64,000 nucleotides of DNA from VXNE01 sp965206615 (GTDB taxonomy: Bacteria > Pseudomonadota > Gammaproteobacteria > Pseudomonadales > Azotimanducaceae), in assembly GCA_965206615.1 (NCBI GenBank), contig CBDBKI010000005.1, forward strand, positions 3,224,001 to 3,288,000, written 5' to 3'. The position numbers and the translations under genes were made by a program. Each line of letters opens with the position of its first letter. The stretch's first letter is position 1. The notes beneath the pieces are model-generated. The model did no database searches. It worked only from the letters and a program-made list of their open reading frames with translations, and was not told the DNA's origin. This document shows positions 30,762 through 38,425 of this stretch, one piece after another.

Positions 30762-31094
30762 ATGGCGACAAAAGTCCTGATTGTGTTGGCGCTCATCGCA
30801 GCGATCGTGGAAGGCCTCTGGGCCGGAATGGTGCCGCAGAACCTTCTGCCGCTGGCGTTGGTCGTCATCGGACTGATTTACGCCGGGATGGCGGTCGATC
30901 CGGAGGATGCTGGCAAGTACCTCCTGATCGTGATCGCCTTCGGCGCAGCATCAGCCTCGGACGTCTTGACGAACATCCACACCGTCGGTAGCTTCCTGGA
31001 CGCGATCATGGATCAGCTCGCCACGGCGGCGTACGCTGGCGTGTTCAGCGTCGCTTCACTGCGGGTGTGGAACGCGCTTACCGCTTCGGAGTGA
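30762..31094 (+). CDS. Small integral membrane protein, function unknown
   Basis: Protein of 110 residues preceded by GAGGAGAGG 4-5 nt before the ATG. Three hydrophobic segments are visible: about 4-22 (VLIVLALIAAIVEGLWAG), 26-43 and 53-64 (the last weaker). A further amphipathic stretch near the end contains AAYAGVFSVASLRVW. It contains no Cys or His and no recognised motif. It stands alone between an esterase on the other strand and an ATPase gene, with its own likely promoter. I do not recognise the family. Confidence 0.7.
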   Translation: MATKVLIVLALIAAIVEGLWAGMVPQNLLPLALVVIGLIYAGMAVDPEDAGKYLLIVIAFGAASASDVLTNIHTVGSFLDAIMDQLATAAYAGVFSVASLRVWNALTASE

Positions 31095-31239
31095 TCCGGC
31101 ACGGGTAGCAGCAGTCCGGCATCCGTCCACCGGCAAGTGCCGGGAGGAAGCGTGGTTCTGCCCCGCGTCCTCTTGGCGCGCGCCGGTAAGGAGTTGAACG
31201 GCCACCGTTGACGTCGGGCGTGTTGCTTTCGTCAGGTTG

Positions 31240-32037
31240 TCACAGGCGTCTCAGAAACGACTCCGGGTCGTTCAGGAAGGCACGCGTGAGCGCCACATGC
31301 TCCACATCCTCCCACTCGACGGGCGCCGGTGGCGACGTGTCCATGTCCAGTATGGTCGCGCCCGGTAGCGCCATGAGGATCGGCGAGTGCGTGGCGATCA
31401 GGAACTGCGCGCCAGCGGCCGCGGCGTCCTGGATCATGGCCAGCAGCGCCAGTTGATTCGTCGGCGATAGCGGCACCTCCGGCTCATCGAGGAGATACAG
31501 ACCCGGACCCGTCAGCCTCGCCCGGAAGAGCGCGAGAAACAGTTCGCCGTGGGACTGTGCGAACGGATCCTCCCCGTAGCGTTCGGCGAGCGCGTGCGCC
31601 TGTGCCTGCGCCGTGCCAACGGCGCGGTCGCGCCCCCAACCCGCCGGCAGACTCTTCGCGAAATCCTGCGCGAGTTCCTTGTGCTCTTCGGCACTGCGCC
31701 GCATCGCCTGCAGGAAACCCGTGACGTCGTCGGCACGGAAGAAGAACCCACGCCGCCGGCCGCCGGCCCGCACGAAGCGGAACCCCCCGGCGGCATCCCG
31801 TGCTACCGCCATGAGCGGATGCGTGTCGATCCTCTGTTGCGTCAGCGCCGGGAGCCGGAGCCCCGCCGCCACGATCTCGAGCAACGTCGACTTGCCCGAG
31901 CCGTTCTCGCCGACGAAGAGGGTGACCGGGGTGTCGAAGGCCAGCACCTGGAAGCCGTCGAACACTGGCAGCGAGAACGGGAACTCGCCACTGTCGGTCT
32001 CGAGCCGGATTTCGCGCAGGAACGGCACCACGCGCAC
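31240..32037 (-). CDS. AAA-family ATPase, ABC-type fold, COG3910-like
   Basis: Cytoplasmic ATPase of 265 residues. Walker A is VGENGSGKST (about residues 40-49), a SHGE signature-like motif lies in SHGELFLALF, and Walker B is LYLLDEPEVPLS followed by the switch His in LIATHSP. No transmembrane segments or transporter partner are present, so it belongs to the stand-alone ATPases related to RecF/SMC-like or OLD-type proteins. The start is GTG at 32037 (VRVVPFLREIRL). It is divergent from the Nudix gene. Its role is unknown. Confidence 0.85.
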   Translation of the reverse strand: MRVVPFLREIRLETDSGEFPFSLPVFDGFQVLAFDTPVTLFVGENGSGKSTLLEIVAAGLRLPALTQQRIDTHPLMAVARDAAGGFRFVRAGGRRRGFFFRADDVTGFLQAMRRSAEEHKELAQDFAKSLPAGWGRDRAVGTAQAQAHALAERYGEDPFAQSHGELFLALFRARLTGPGLYLLDEPEVPLSPTNQLALLAMIQDAAAAGAQFLIATHSPILMALPGATILDMDTSPPAPVEWEDVEHVALTRAFLNDPESFLRRL

Positions 32038-32125
32038 GAGGCTAACAGTTTGTCGGGTCTGGCGGCAGGCGCCGTCCAAACGGCGTCCTGGGACCCGAAA
32101 TCCGACGGCCTGTTAGCATCGCGGC

Positions 32126-32539
32126 ATGGATCGTGCCCTGTTCCGCCTCATCGTCCACACCTTCCTCTTTGACGACGAGGGCCGACTCCTGTTGCTGCGG
32201 CGGGCCAACACGGGCTTTCTCGATGGCTACTACACCCTGCCCGGAGGACACGTGGACCGCGACGAAGAGGTGGCCCGGGCCGCGGTGCGCGAAGTCCGCG
32301 AGGAGGTCGGGATCGAGATCGTCGAGGTCGAGCCCGTCATCGCCATGCCCTATCGACACGGGGTCGACTTCCTCTTCGAGGCGCGGCGCTGGCACGGCGA
32401 GGCCCGCATCGGGGAGCCCCAATTGTGTGACGATCTCAGCTGGGCCCGCATCGACAGCCTGCCGGAGCCGACCGCTCCGTTCGTCATGAAGGCACTCGAG
32501 TTGCGATCCCGTGGCACCTGGTATCACGAGTTCCGTTGA
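32126..32539 (+). CDS. Nudix hydrolase
   Basis: Protein of 137 residues with a complete Nudix box beginning GGHVDRDEEVA and ending REVREEVGI (G-x5-E-x7-REVxEExGI, about residues 40-62), which binds Mg2+ for hydrolysis of nucleoside diphosphate derivatives. The substrate cannot be predicted; MutT-like or NADH-pyrophosphatase-like roles are possible. The mdh gene follows after 46 nt on the same strand. Confidence 0.93.
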   Translation: MDRALFRLIVHTFLFDDEGRLLLLRRANTGFLDGYYTLPGGHVDRDEEVARAAVREVREEVGIEIVEVEPVIAMPYRHGVDFLFEARRWHGEARIGEPQLCDDLSWARIDSLPEPTAPFVMKALELRSRGTWYHEFR

Positions 32540-32585
32540 ACCGTTAGAATCCTCCGCCTTTTCCATGACGGACAGGGTTCGACCG

Positions 32586-33563
32586 ATGACGAAACCAGTG
32601 ACAGTCACCGTGACCGGCGCAGCCGGGCAGATCGGATACGCGCTCGTATTCCGCGTCGCGTCGGGGCAGCTGCTCGGCGAGGACACCCCGGTCCATCTGC
32701 GACTCCTGGAGATTCCGCCGGTCATGGACGCGGCGCGGGGCGTCATCATGGAGATCGACGACTGTGCCTTCCCGCTCGTGGCCGGCGTCGAGGCGACGGA
32801 CGATCCGAACGTGGCCTTCCAGGGCGCCGATGTCGCCCTGCTGGTCGGCTCGCGTCCTCGCACCGCGGGCATGGAACGCGGCGACCTGCTCGAAGCGAAC
32901 GCTGCGATCTTCTCGGTGCAGGGCAAGGCGCTGAGCGACCACGCCGCGCGCGGCGTCAAGGTACTCGTGGTGGGCAATCCCGCCAACACGAACTGCCTGA
33001 TCGCGCAACGCAACGCACCGCACCTCGATCCTCGCAACTTCACCGCCATGACCCGCCTCGACCACAACCGCGCCATGGCGCAGCTGGCCGCGAAGACCGG
33101 CGGGACGGTCGCCGGCATCGAGGGGCTCGCGATCTGGGGGAATCACTCCGCCACGCAGTACCCCGACATCCATGGGGCGACCGTGGACGGCACGCCCGCC
33201 ATGGACCTGGTGGACATGGACTGGTACACGGGCGAGTTCATTCCGACCGTGCAGCAACGGGGCGCCGCCATCATCGCCGCCCGAGGCGCATCGAGTGCCG
33301 CGTCCGCGGCCAACGCAGCGATCGATCACATCCGTGACTGGGTACGCGGAACGGACGCGATCGTCAGCATGGGCGTCTTCTCCGACGGTTCCTATGGCAT
33401 CGAGGAGGGCCTGATCTACTCGTTCCCCGTGACCTGTGCCGGGGGCGACTGGAAGATCGTGTCCAACCTCTCCTGCAACGACTTCAGCCGGCAGAAGATG
33501 CGGACCACGGAGACCGAACTGCAGGAGGAGCGCGACGCGGTGGCGCATCTTCTACCTTCCTGA
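32586..33563 (+). CDS. mdh: Malate dehydrogenase, LDH/MDH cytosolic-type
   Basis: NAD-dependent malate/oxaloacetate oxidoreductase of 325 residues. The Rossmann motif is TGAAGQIGYAL near residue 10, the substrate arginines lie in GSRPRTAGMERGDLLE and MTRLDHNRA, and the catalytic His is in WGNHSATQYPD. NPANTNCLIA is the usual cofactor block. The ATG at 32586 fits family length (325-330). The stop codon lies inside the first unit of a 15-bp tandem repeat. Confidence 0.95.
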   Translation: MTKPVTVTVTGAAGQIGYALVFRVASGQLLGEDTPVHLRLLEIPPVMDAARGVIMEIDDCAFPLVAGVEATDDPNVAFQGADVALLVGSRPRTAGMERGDLLEANAAIFSVQGKALSDHAARGVKVLVVGNPANTNCLIAQRNAPHLDPRNFTAMTRLDHNRAMAQLAAKTGGTVAGIEGLAIWGNHSATQYPDIHGATVDGTPAMDLVDMDWYTGEFIPTVQQRGAAIIAARGASSAASAANAAIDHIRDWVRGTDAIVSMGVFSDGSYGIEEGLIYSFPVTCAGGDWKIVSNLSCNDFSRQKMRTTETELQEERDAVAHLLPS

Positions 33564-33613
33564 AGAGTACCTTCCTGAAGAGCGCCTTCCTGAAGAGCGC
33601 CTTCCCGAAGAAC
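33554..33613. repeat. Four tandem 15-bp repeats at the 3' end of mdh
   Basis: Four imperfect copies of a 15-bp unit of consensus rccttcctgaagagc run from 33554 to 33613. The mdh stop codon (33561-33563) falls in the first copy. In another frame the array would read as LPEER pentapeptides. It sits between mdh and the convergent MBL hydrolase, where a terminator would be expected; no T tract is seen. Confidence 0.85.
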
Positions 33614-33638
33614 GCTCCGAGGGAGCCGACTGGCGTCT

Positions 33639-34319
33639 TTAGCCCATGACCTGTTTCCACGTCGGCAGGTCGGCGACGTTGAGGTAGGCGTTCATCTTCT
33701 TGGTGTCGCCCATCGTCGCGTTGGGCACAGCGCTGTAGTTGTGCCCGGGCAGCAGCAACGTGTCGTCGGGCAGCGCCTTGAGTTTCTGCAGGCTGTGGTA
33801 CATCTGTTCCGAATCCGAGCCGGGCAGGTCGACCCGTCCGCAGCCATCGACGAAGAGCGTGTCTCCCGACACCAGCGTATTGCGGATCCGGAAACACTGC
33901 GACCCGGGCGTGTGCCCGGGGGTGTGCAGGAACTCGACCTCGATCTCGCCGAGCTTCAGCGTATCGCCCGAATCGACCCGTACGAGGTCCGTCTCGGAGA
34001 GCCCCGTCACCTTCCTGACACCGTCGGCCTCGTGGCGGTGCGCATAGATCTTGACCGGCTCCCTTTCCATCAGTTCGGCCACGCCGGCGATGCTCTGCCC
34101 GCCCATTCCCCCGCCGATGTGGTCGGGGTGGTAGTGCGTGGCGAGGGCCGCGGTGAGCTTGTAGTCGCGCTCCGCCAGGTGCTTCAGCAGGCCATCTATG
34201 TCCCAGGCTGGATCGACGATGGCAACCTCGCGGGTCGTCCGGGACCCGATGACATACGTGAAGTTCGCCATCGGCCCGATCTCGATCTGCTCGACGATCA
34301 GTGGATTTTCGTCGCTCAC
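33639..34319 (-). CDS. MBL-fold metallo-hydrolase, glyoxalase II-like
   Basis: Zinc-dependent hydrolase of 226 residues. The metal-binding motif HYHPDH (HxHxDH) is near residue 62, with further ligands in HTPGHTPGS, SGDTLFVDGCGR and PGHNY. The layout matches glyoxalase II / persulfide dioxygenase-like members that hydrolyse or oxidise glutathione thioesters; the exact substrate is uncertain. The start is GTG at 34319 with GGGGAGG 4 nt upstream. It is convergent with mdh. Confidence 0.9.
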   Translation of the reverse strand: MSDENPLIVEQIEIGPMANFTYVIGSRTTREVAIVDPAWDIDGLLKHLAERDYKLTAALATHYHPDHIGGGMGGQSIAGVAELMEREPVKIYAHRHEADGVRKVTGLSETDLVRVDSGDTLKLGEIEVEFLHTPGHTPGSQCFRIRNTLVSGDTLFVDGCGRVDLPGSDSEQMYHSLQKLKALPDDTLLLPGHNYSAVPNATMGDTKKMNAYLNVADLPTWKQVMG

Positions 34320-34419
34320 GCTGCCTCCCCTCTCGCGATCGTCCCACGCGCCGCGGTCCGCCAGGTTGCGGGCGCTTGCGTCCCGCCGCCACACCCCGTC
34401 GGCAAGCGGTTCAACCTTA

Positions 34420-35484
34420 TCACGCGCCGAATTCGAACAACGTCACCTCGCAGCGTCCGTTGGTCCGCAGCACCGGTCCCCAGGTGCCCGTGCCGGGAGA
34501 GACGTACAGATGCAGGCCCTTGACGTGGTGCGAGCCGGAGATGCGTTTGTGCACGCGCTTGACGATGTACTCGAAGGGAAAGATCTGTCCGCGATGGGTA
34601 TGCCCGGACAACATCAGCTGCGCCCCCCAGTCGGCGGCGTCCTCGACACCCTCCGGGCGGTGGAACAGCAGGACGCGATAGCGGTCTTCGCGTGGCGCGA
34701 GTCCAGCGAGACCACGGGCCACCGTATCGCGCGCGTCGGCGTCGTCGAGTCCGACGAACTGGAACGGGTCCGCATCCACCGCCTCGTTGCGCAGCACGCG
34801 CACGCCGTGATGGATCAGGTCCGCGAGAATGCGGTCCGTGTCCTCGTACCGCTCGTGGTTGCCCAGGATGAAGTAGGCGGGCGCGCGCAAGTCCGCCAGC
34901 GAGGCGAGGTCTGCCCGCGCAACGTGTTTCGCGTCCACCAGGTCGCCTGTGATCAGCACCGCATCGCCGTCCAGCGCGTTGATGCGCCGAACGATGCGGC
35001 GCAGGAAACCCGGGCGCCGCGAGCCGATGTGGACATCGGAGATCTGCACCAGGCGGCGCCCGCTCAGGTCGCCGTCCACAATGGGTACGCGGCGCACCTT
35101 GAGCACCTGCGCGTTGACGAACGCACCCGTACCGAGTGCCATGATCGCCGCGAGGCCGATCAGGCCCAGCACCCGGTCCTCCGCCAGCGTCAGGAACGCG
35201 ACGACTTCGAGCACCAGGACCACCGCGAAGAGCTGGAAACAGAGTCCCATCCAGGTCAGCGCCGCCGCCCCGATCCAACGCGTTACCGGATTCGGATACA
35301 CGGACGCACCGATGCGCAGGACGAGCGGCAGTACCAGCAACACGAGCAACGTCAGCGTGCCAGGCTGCCAGTTCGGGATGAGCCAGCCGATCAACCGCAG
35401 CAGTGGATAGATCAGGAACCCGTAGTAGAAGACCAGCGCCGTCGCGAAGATCGCGAGACGTCTCCTGAGCGCCCGCGCCGTCAC
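34420..35484 (-). CDS. Membrane-anchored metallophosphoesterase
   Basis: Protein of 354 residues with about four N-terminal transmembrane helices (about 8-135) followed by a calcineurin-like phosphoesterase domain. The metal ligands are seen in order: SDVHIGS, TGDLVDAKH, LGNHERY, LLFHRPE and SGHTHRGQ. This is the YkuE/YaeI-type architecture, whose members hydrolyse lipid-linked or cyclic phosphodiesters such as UDP-2,3-diacylglucosamine. The GTG start at 35484 overlaps the stop of the upstream cupin gene as GTGA. An apparent longer frame upstream is an artefact. Confidence 0.9.
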   Translation of the reverse strand: MTARALRRRLAIFATALVFYYGFLIYPLLRLIGWLIPNWQPGTLTLLVLLVLPLVLRIGASVYPNPVTRWIGAAALTWMGLCFQLFAVVLVLEVVAFLTLAEDRVLGLIGLAAIMALGTGAFVNAQVLKVRRVPIVDGDLSGRRLVQISDVHIGSRRPGFLRRIVRRINALDGDAVLITGDLVDAKHVARADLASLADLRAPAYFILGNHERYEDTDRILADLIHHGVRVLRNEAVDADPFQFVGLDDADARDTVARGLAGLAPREDRYRVLLFHRPEGVEDAADWGAQLMLSGHTHRGQIFPFEYIVKRVHKRISGSHHVKGLHLYVSPGTGTWGPVLRTNGRCEVTLFEFGA

Positions 35485-36341
35485 AGGCCCGGACCGGCGA
35501 ACACCGCCTCCCCTGCCACGCAGACAGATTCGGGCCCCGGCGCCAGGAACGCGCCGTGCAGCCGTTTGCCGCGGATGACGACCGATCCATCGAGCACGAG
35601 GCCGACGACGTACGGCACTCCTGCGGGCATCGACACGTCGCCCCCGGCGCGCCAGACGCCGAAACCCTCCGCCCCGGCAAGCCGCGTGACGGCCGGACCA
35701 AGCGGCTCGGGTATCGAGGACGTCGGCGGGTCCAGCGAGATGCGCCCGAGCGCGTGTTCGGTGTCCCAGTGCTCCTGGGTAGCGACGGGTTGGGTCGAGG
35801 ACAGGACCAGCCGCTCGAACACCGGCGTCTGGAACTCGATGACCGACGCCCCACGCTGCAGGGAGTGTGGTAACCACGGCTCCACCGCGACCACGTCACC
35901 GGTAACGAGCGAACGCGTCGCAACAAACGCATCCACCGCTTCGCGCCCCACGGCACCGCGCTCGTACGCCGCGGCTGCGCGGAGAAAGGCCTGTCGGAAT
36001 GCGTCGTCGCCAAGTTCCCGCCGCAACGCCTGGTTCATGCCGAGCTGCAAGGCTCCCGGGGCCCGCGCGATGTAGATCTCGCTCTTGACCTCGTGCACTT
36101 CCAGGTAGAGGTCACCCTCGGTGGCATGCAGTTCCTTCAGCAGCACGACCTCGGCGAGCCCCGCCGCCTCGAGGTACTCGGACAGGCGCGCCGAGCGTCC
36201 ATCCTGGAAGACGCCGCTCTCGCCCCGGACTTCCACACCGCTGTACCAGACCTCGTGCCCCCACGGCTTCTCCACGGTCACGGGAACCAGCTCGACCGGC
36301 CGCTCGAGGTCGAAGTCACGGGCCGCGGATGTTTGCAGCAT
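35481..36341 (-). CDS. Cupin / class I mannose-6-phosphate isomerase-like protein
   Basis: Protein of 286 residues. The N-terminal PWGHEVWYSG resembles the KPWG block of type I phosphomannose isomerases, and later metal-binding cupin strands contain LYLEVHEVKSEIY and VEPWLPHSLQRG. It is shorter than ManA (about 390) and lacks the complete PMI signature, so the sugar-phosphate activity is uncertain. The ATG at 36341 lies about 28 nt after a predicted transcription start; an ATG at 36365 would be nearly leaderless. It is coupled to the metallophosphoesterase gene and divergent from the Ada-AlkA gene. Confidence 0.75.
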   Translation of the reverse strand: MLQTSAARDFDLERPVELVPVTVEKPWGHEVWYSGVEVRGESGVFQDGRSARLSEYLEAAGLAEVVLLKELHATEGDLYLEVHEVKSEIYIARAPGALQLGMNQALRRELGDDAFRQAFLRAAAAYERGAVGREAVDAFVATRSLVTGDVVAVEPWLPHSLQRGASVIEFQTPVFERLVLSSTQPVATQEHWDTEHALGRISLDPPTSSIPEPLGPAVTRLAGAEGFGVWRAGGDVSMPAGVPYVVGLVLDGSVVIRGKRLHGAFLAPGPESVCVAGEAVFAGPGL

Positions 36342-36375
36342 GTCCGGTTCTGGCGAGTTCCGCATCACACGGGCG

Positions 36376-36381
36376 ATTATA
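36376..36381 (-). promoter_or_regulatory. Perfect TATAAT -10 box for the cupin-metallophosphoesterase pair
   Basis: TATAAT on the minus strand within the 52-nt gap between the divergent cupin and ada-alkA genes. The matching -35 position reads GCCTGC, a poor match, so another activator or sigma factor may be involved. Confidence 0.4.
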
Positions 36382-36393
36382 GTGGGCGCCTCG

Positions 36394-37899
36394 ATGCCGC
36401 AGGCGCGCTTATCCGTGAACACCGAGACGACCCGGACCGTGTTGCCCGCCGAGGACGCCTGCCGCCGCGCGCGGCTGGCCCGGGATCCGCGTTTCGACGG
36501 ACGCTTCGTGGTTGGGGTGCTGACGACGGGCGTGTTCTGCCGGCCGGCGTGCCCGGCGCCGCAGGCCGCGGAAGAGAATGTGCGCTACTTCGCGACATCG
36601 GCCGCCGCCCTGCACGCCGGCTACCGCCCGTGCCTGCGCTGCCGGCCGGAACGGACGCAACTACCTGCCTGGACCGTCGGCAGCGACACGGTCATCGAGG
36701 CCCTGCGGTCCATCGAGGAGGGATTCCTGGATCGTCGACCCGTGCGGGCCCTCGCGCATCGCCTCGGCATCGGGGAACGCCACCTGAACCGGCTCTTCGT
36801 GCGCGAACTCGGCGCGACGCCCCGGGCGCTCGCCCGGATGCAGCGCATCGCGACCGCGAAACGCCTGCTCGACGACACCGACCTCTCCATCTCCGACGTG
36901 GCCCTCTGCGCCGGTTACGGCAGTCTGCGGCGCTGCAACGACGAACTGCGGCGTGTCTTCGGCCGGGTCCCGCGCGAGTTGCGGCGTGGCGGCCCGGGGG
37001 CATGCGCTCCCGACGCCCGGCTCCGCTTGCCGGTGCGCGGACCGTGGAACGCGGACTGGGTGTTTCCGTTCCTCGCCCGGCGCAGCATCACCGCGCTCGA
37101 GGACGTGTCAGAGCAGACGTATACACGCCGCCTGGACGGCGGGGATGTCACCGTGACGTTCGCGCACGACGCGCTGCATATGAGCCTGCCGGCCGACCTG
37201 CTGCAATCCGCGGCGGCGCTCGTCGCGCAGGTACGCCGGGTGTTCGACCTCGATGCGGATCCGGCAGCCATCGACGCCCACCTCGGCAAGCATCCGGAGC
37301 TGGCGCCCGCCGTGCGGGCGGCACCCGGCATCCGCGTCCCGGGTGTGTGGGACCCGTTCGAGGGCGCAGTGAAAGCGATCCTCGGGCAACAGGTCACCGT
37401 GGACCGTGCCGTGGTACTCGCCACGCGACTGGTCGACCAATACGGCGCAGGCGTCTTCCCGACACCCCAAGCCCTGGTCGACGCGGATGTCGCATCCATC
37501 GGGATGCCGGGCGCGCGCGGACGCGCGGTGCGGGGACTTGCGCGTGTCGTCCTCGATCGAGGCACAGCCTTCCTCACCGAGGCCGGGACCGTACGCGGCC
37601 ACCTCGTCAGGATCGATGGCATCGGCCCGTGGACGGCCGAGTACATCGCCATGCGTGTGGCCCGGGACCCGGACGCCTTCCCGGCTTCCGACCGCGCAGT
37701 GATGAACGCCCTGGGCACCACGGCACGCGCGGCCGAGGCGCGATCCCGGCCTTGGCGACCCTGGCGCGCCTACGCCGTAATGTATCTTTGGCACTCGCTG
37801 GCACTGGCCAACGCAGCCTCGCGAGCGAGGCCGTCCGCGCGCGCCGGCACGGTGGCGCGAGCCACGCAAAACCCTGAACGCCCCAGGCAGGAGGCATGA
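36394..37899 (+). CDS. Ada-AraC-AlkA fusion: methyl-sensing regulator and DNA-3-methyladenine glycosylase
   Basis: Protein of 501 residues with three parts. The first is an Ada N-terminal domain with zinc cysteines 49, 53, 80 and 83 (FCRPAC and RPCLRC). The second is an AraC-type double helix-turn-helix (about 95-200). The third is an AlkA-type HhH-GPD glycosylase (about 215-480), with the hairpin GIGPWTAEYIAMR and the catalytic Asp in FPASD. In Ada the first cysteine accepts a methyl group from phosphotriesters and turns the protein into an activator, so this fusion may sense alkylation and excise 3-methyladenine itself. The GTG at 36415 is an alternative start. Ogt follows directly, its start 1 nt past the stop codon. 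Confidence 0.93.
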   Translation: MPQARLSVNTETTRTVLPAEDACRRARLARDPRFDGRFVVGVLTTGVFCRPACPAPQAAEENVRYFATSAAALHAGYRPCLRCRPERTQLPAWTVGSDTVIEALRSIEEGFLDRRPVRALAHRLGIGERHLNRLFVRELGATPRALARMQRIATAKRLLDDTDLSISDVALCAGYGSLRRCNDELRRVFGRVPRELRRGGPGACAPDARLRLPVRGPWNADWVFPFLARRSITALEDVSEQTYTRRLDGGDVTVTFAHDALHMSLPADLLQSAAALVAQVRRVFDLDADPAAIDAHLGKHPELAPAVRAAPGIRVPGVWDPFEGAVKAILGQQVTVDRAVVLATRLVDQYGAGVFPTPQALVDADVASIGMPGARGRAVRGLARVVLDRGTAFLTEAGTVRGHLVRIDGIGPWTAEYIAMRVARDPDAFPASDRAVMNALGTTARAAEARSRPWRPWRAYAVMYLWHSLALANAASRARPSARAGTVARATQNPERPRQEA

Positions 37900-37900
37900 T

Positions 37901-38425
37901 CTGTACTACACATTCACACCCAGCCCGGTCGGCCCGCTGCTGCTGGCCGGGCATGCCCGCTCGTTGTCCGTGATCGGTTTCCCGCGGGGCGACAGGGCGC
38001 GCGGCCCGGACCCTGCCTGGACGCGCGACGAGGCGCCATTCGAGGAGGCGGCGCGGCAGTTGCGCGAGTACTTCGATGGCGCCCGGCGCCGCTTCGATCT
38101 CGACCTCGCGCCGAGCGGAACGGTCTTTCAGCGCGAGGTCCTCGAGGCGCTGCGGACGATCCCCTACGGCGAAACGCGCTCGTATGCCGACATCGCGCTG
38201 CAGATCGGACGACCACGCGCCGTGCGGGCCGTGGGCGCGGCGAACGGACGCAATCCCCTGCCCATCGTCATTCCCTGTCATCGGGTCATCGGCAAGGACC
38301 GCAGCCTGACGGGTTTCGGCGGCGGCCTCGAAACGAAACGCTACCTCCTCGATCTCGAGGCCGGGGTCCGCGACCTCACGACCGACGCGGCCACCGCCAA
38401 TACGCCCCTCGGAGCACACCCATGA
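37901..38425 (+). CDS. ogt: Methylated-DNA--cysteine S-methyltransferase with apparent CTG start
   Basis: O6-alkylguanine repair protein of about 174 residues. The acceptor Cys126 lies in the invariant PCHR motif (IVIPCHRVIGKD), preceded by the helix-turn-helix with YGETRSYADIA. The conserved first strand YYTFTPSPVGPLLLAG lies upstream of every in-frame ATG, GTG or TTG. The only codon with a proper ribosome binding site (AGGAGG at 37889-37894, 6-nt spacer) is CTG at 37901. The ATG at 37896 is in another frame. Either CTG initiates or a one-base indel has occurred. Its stop overlaps the dipeptidase start (ATGA). Confidence 0.88.
   Translation: MYYTFTPSPVGPLLLAGHARSLSVIGFPRGDRARGPDPAWTRDEAPFEEAARQLREYFDGARRRFDLDLAPSGTVFQREVLEALRTIPYGETRSYADIALQIGRPRAVRAVGAANGRNPLPIVIPCHRVIGKDRSLTGFGGGLETKRYLLDLEAGVRDLTTDAATANTPLGAHP

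Noticed and set aside
37896..37898. ATG as start of ogt
   Set aside because: It is out of frame with the conserved protein and only 1 nt after the Shine-Dalgarno.
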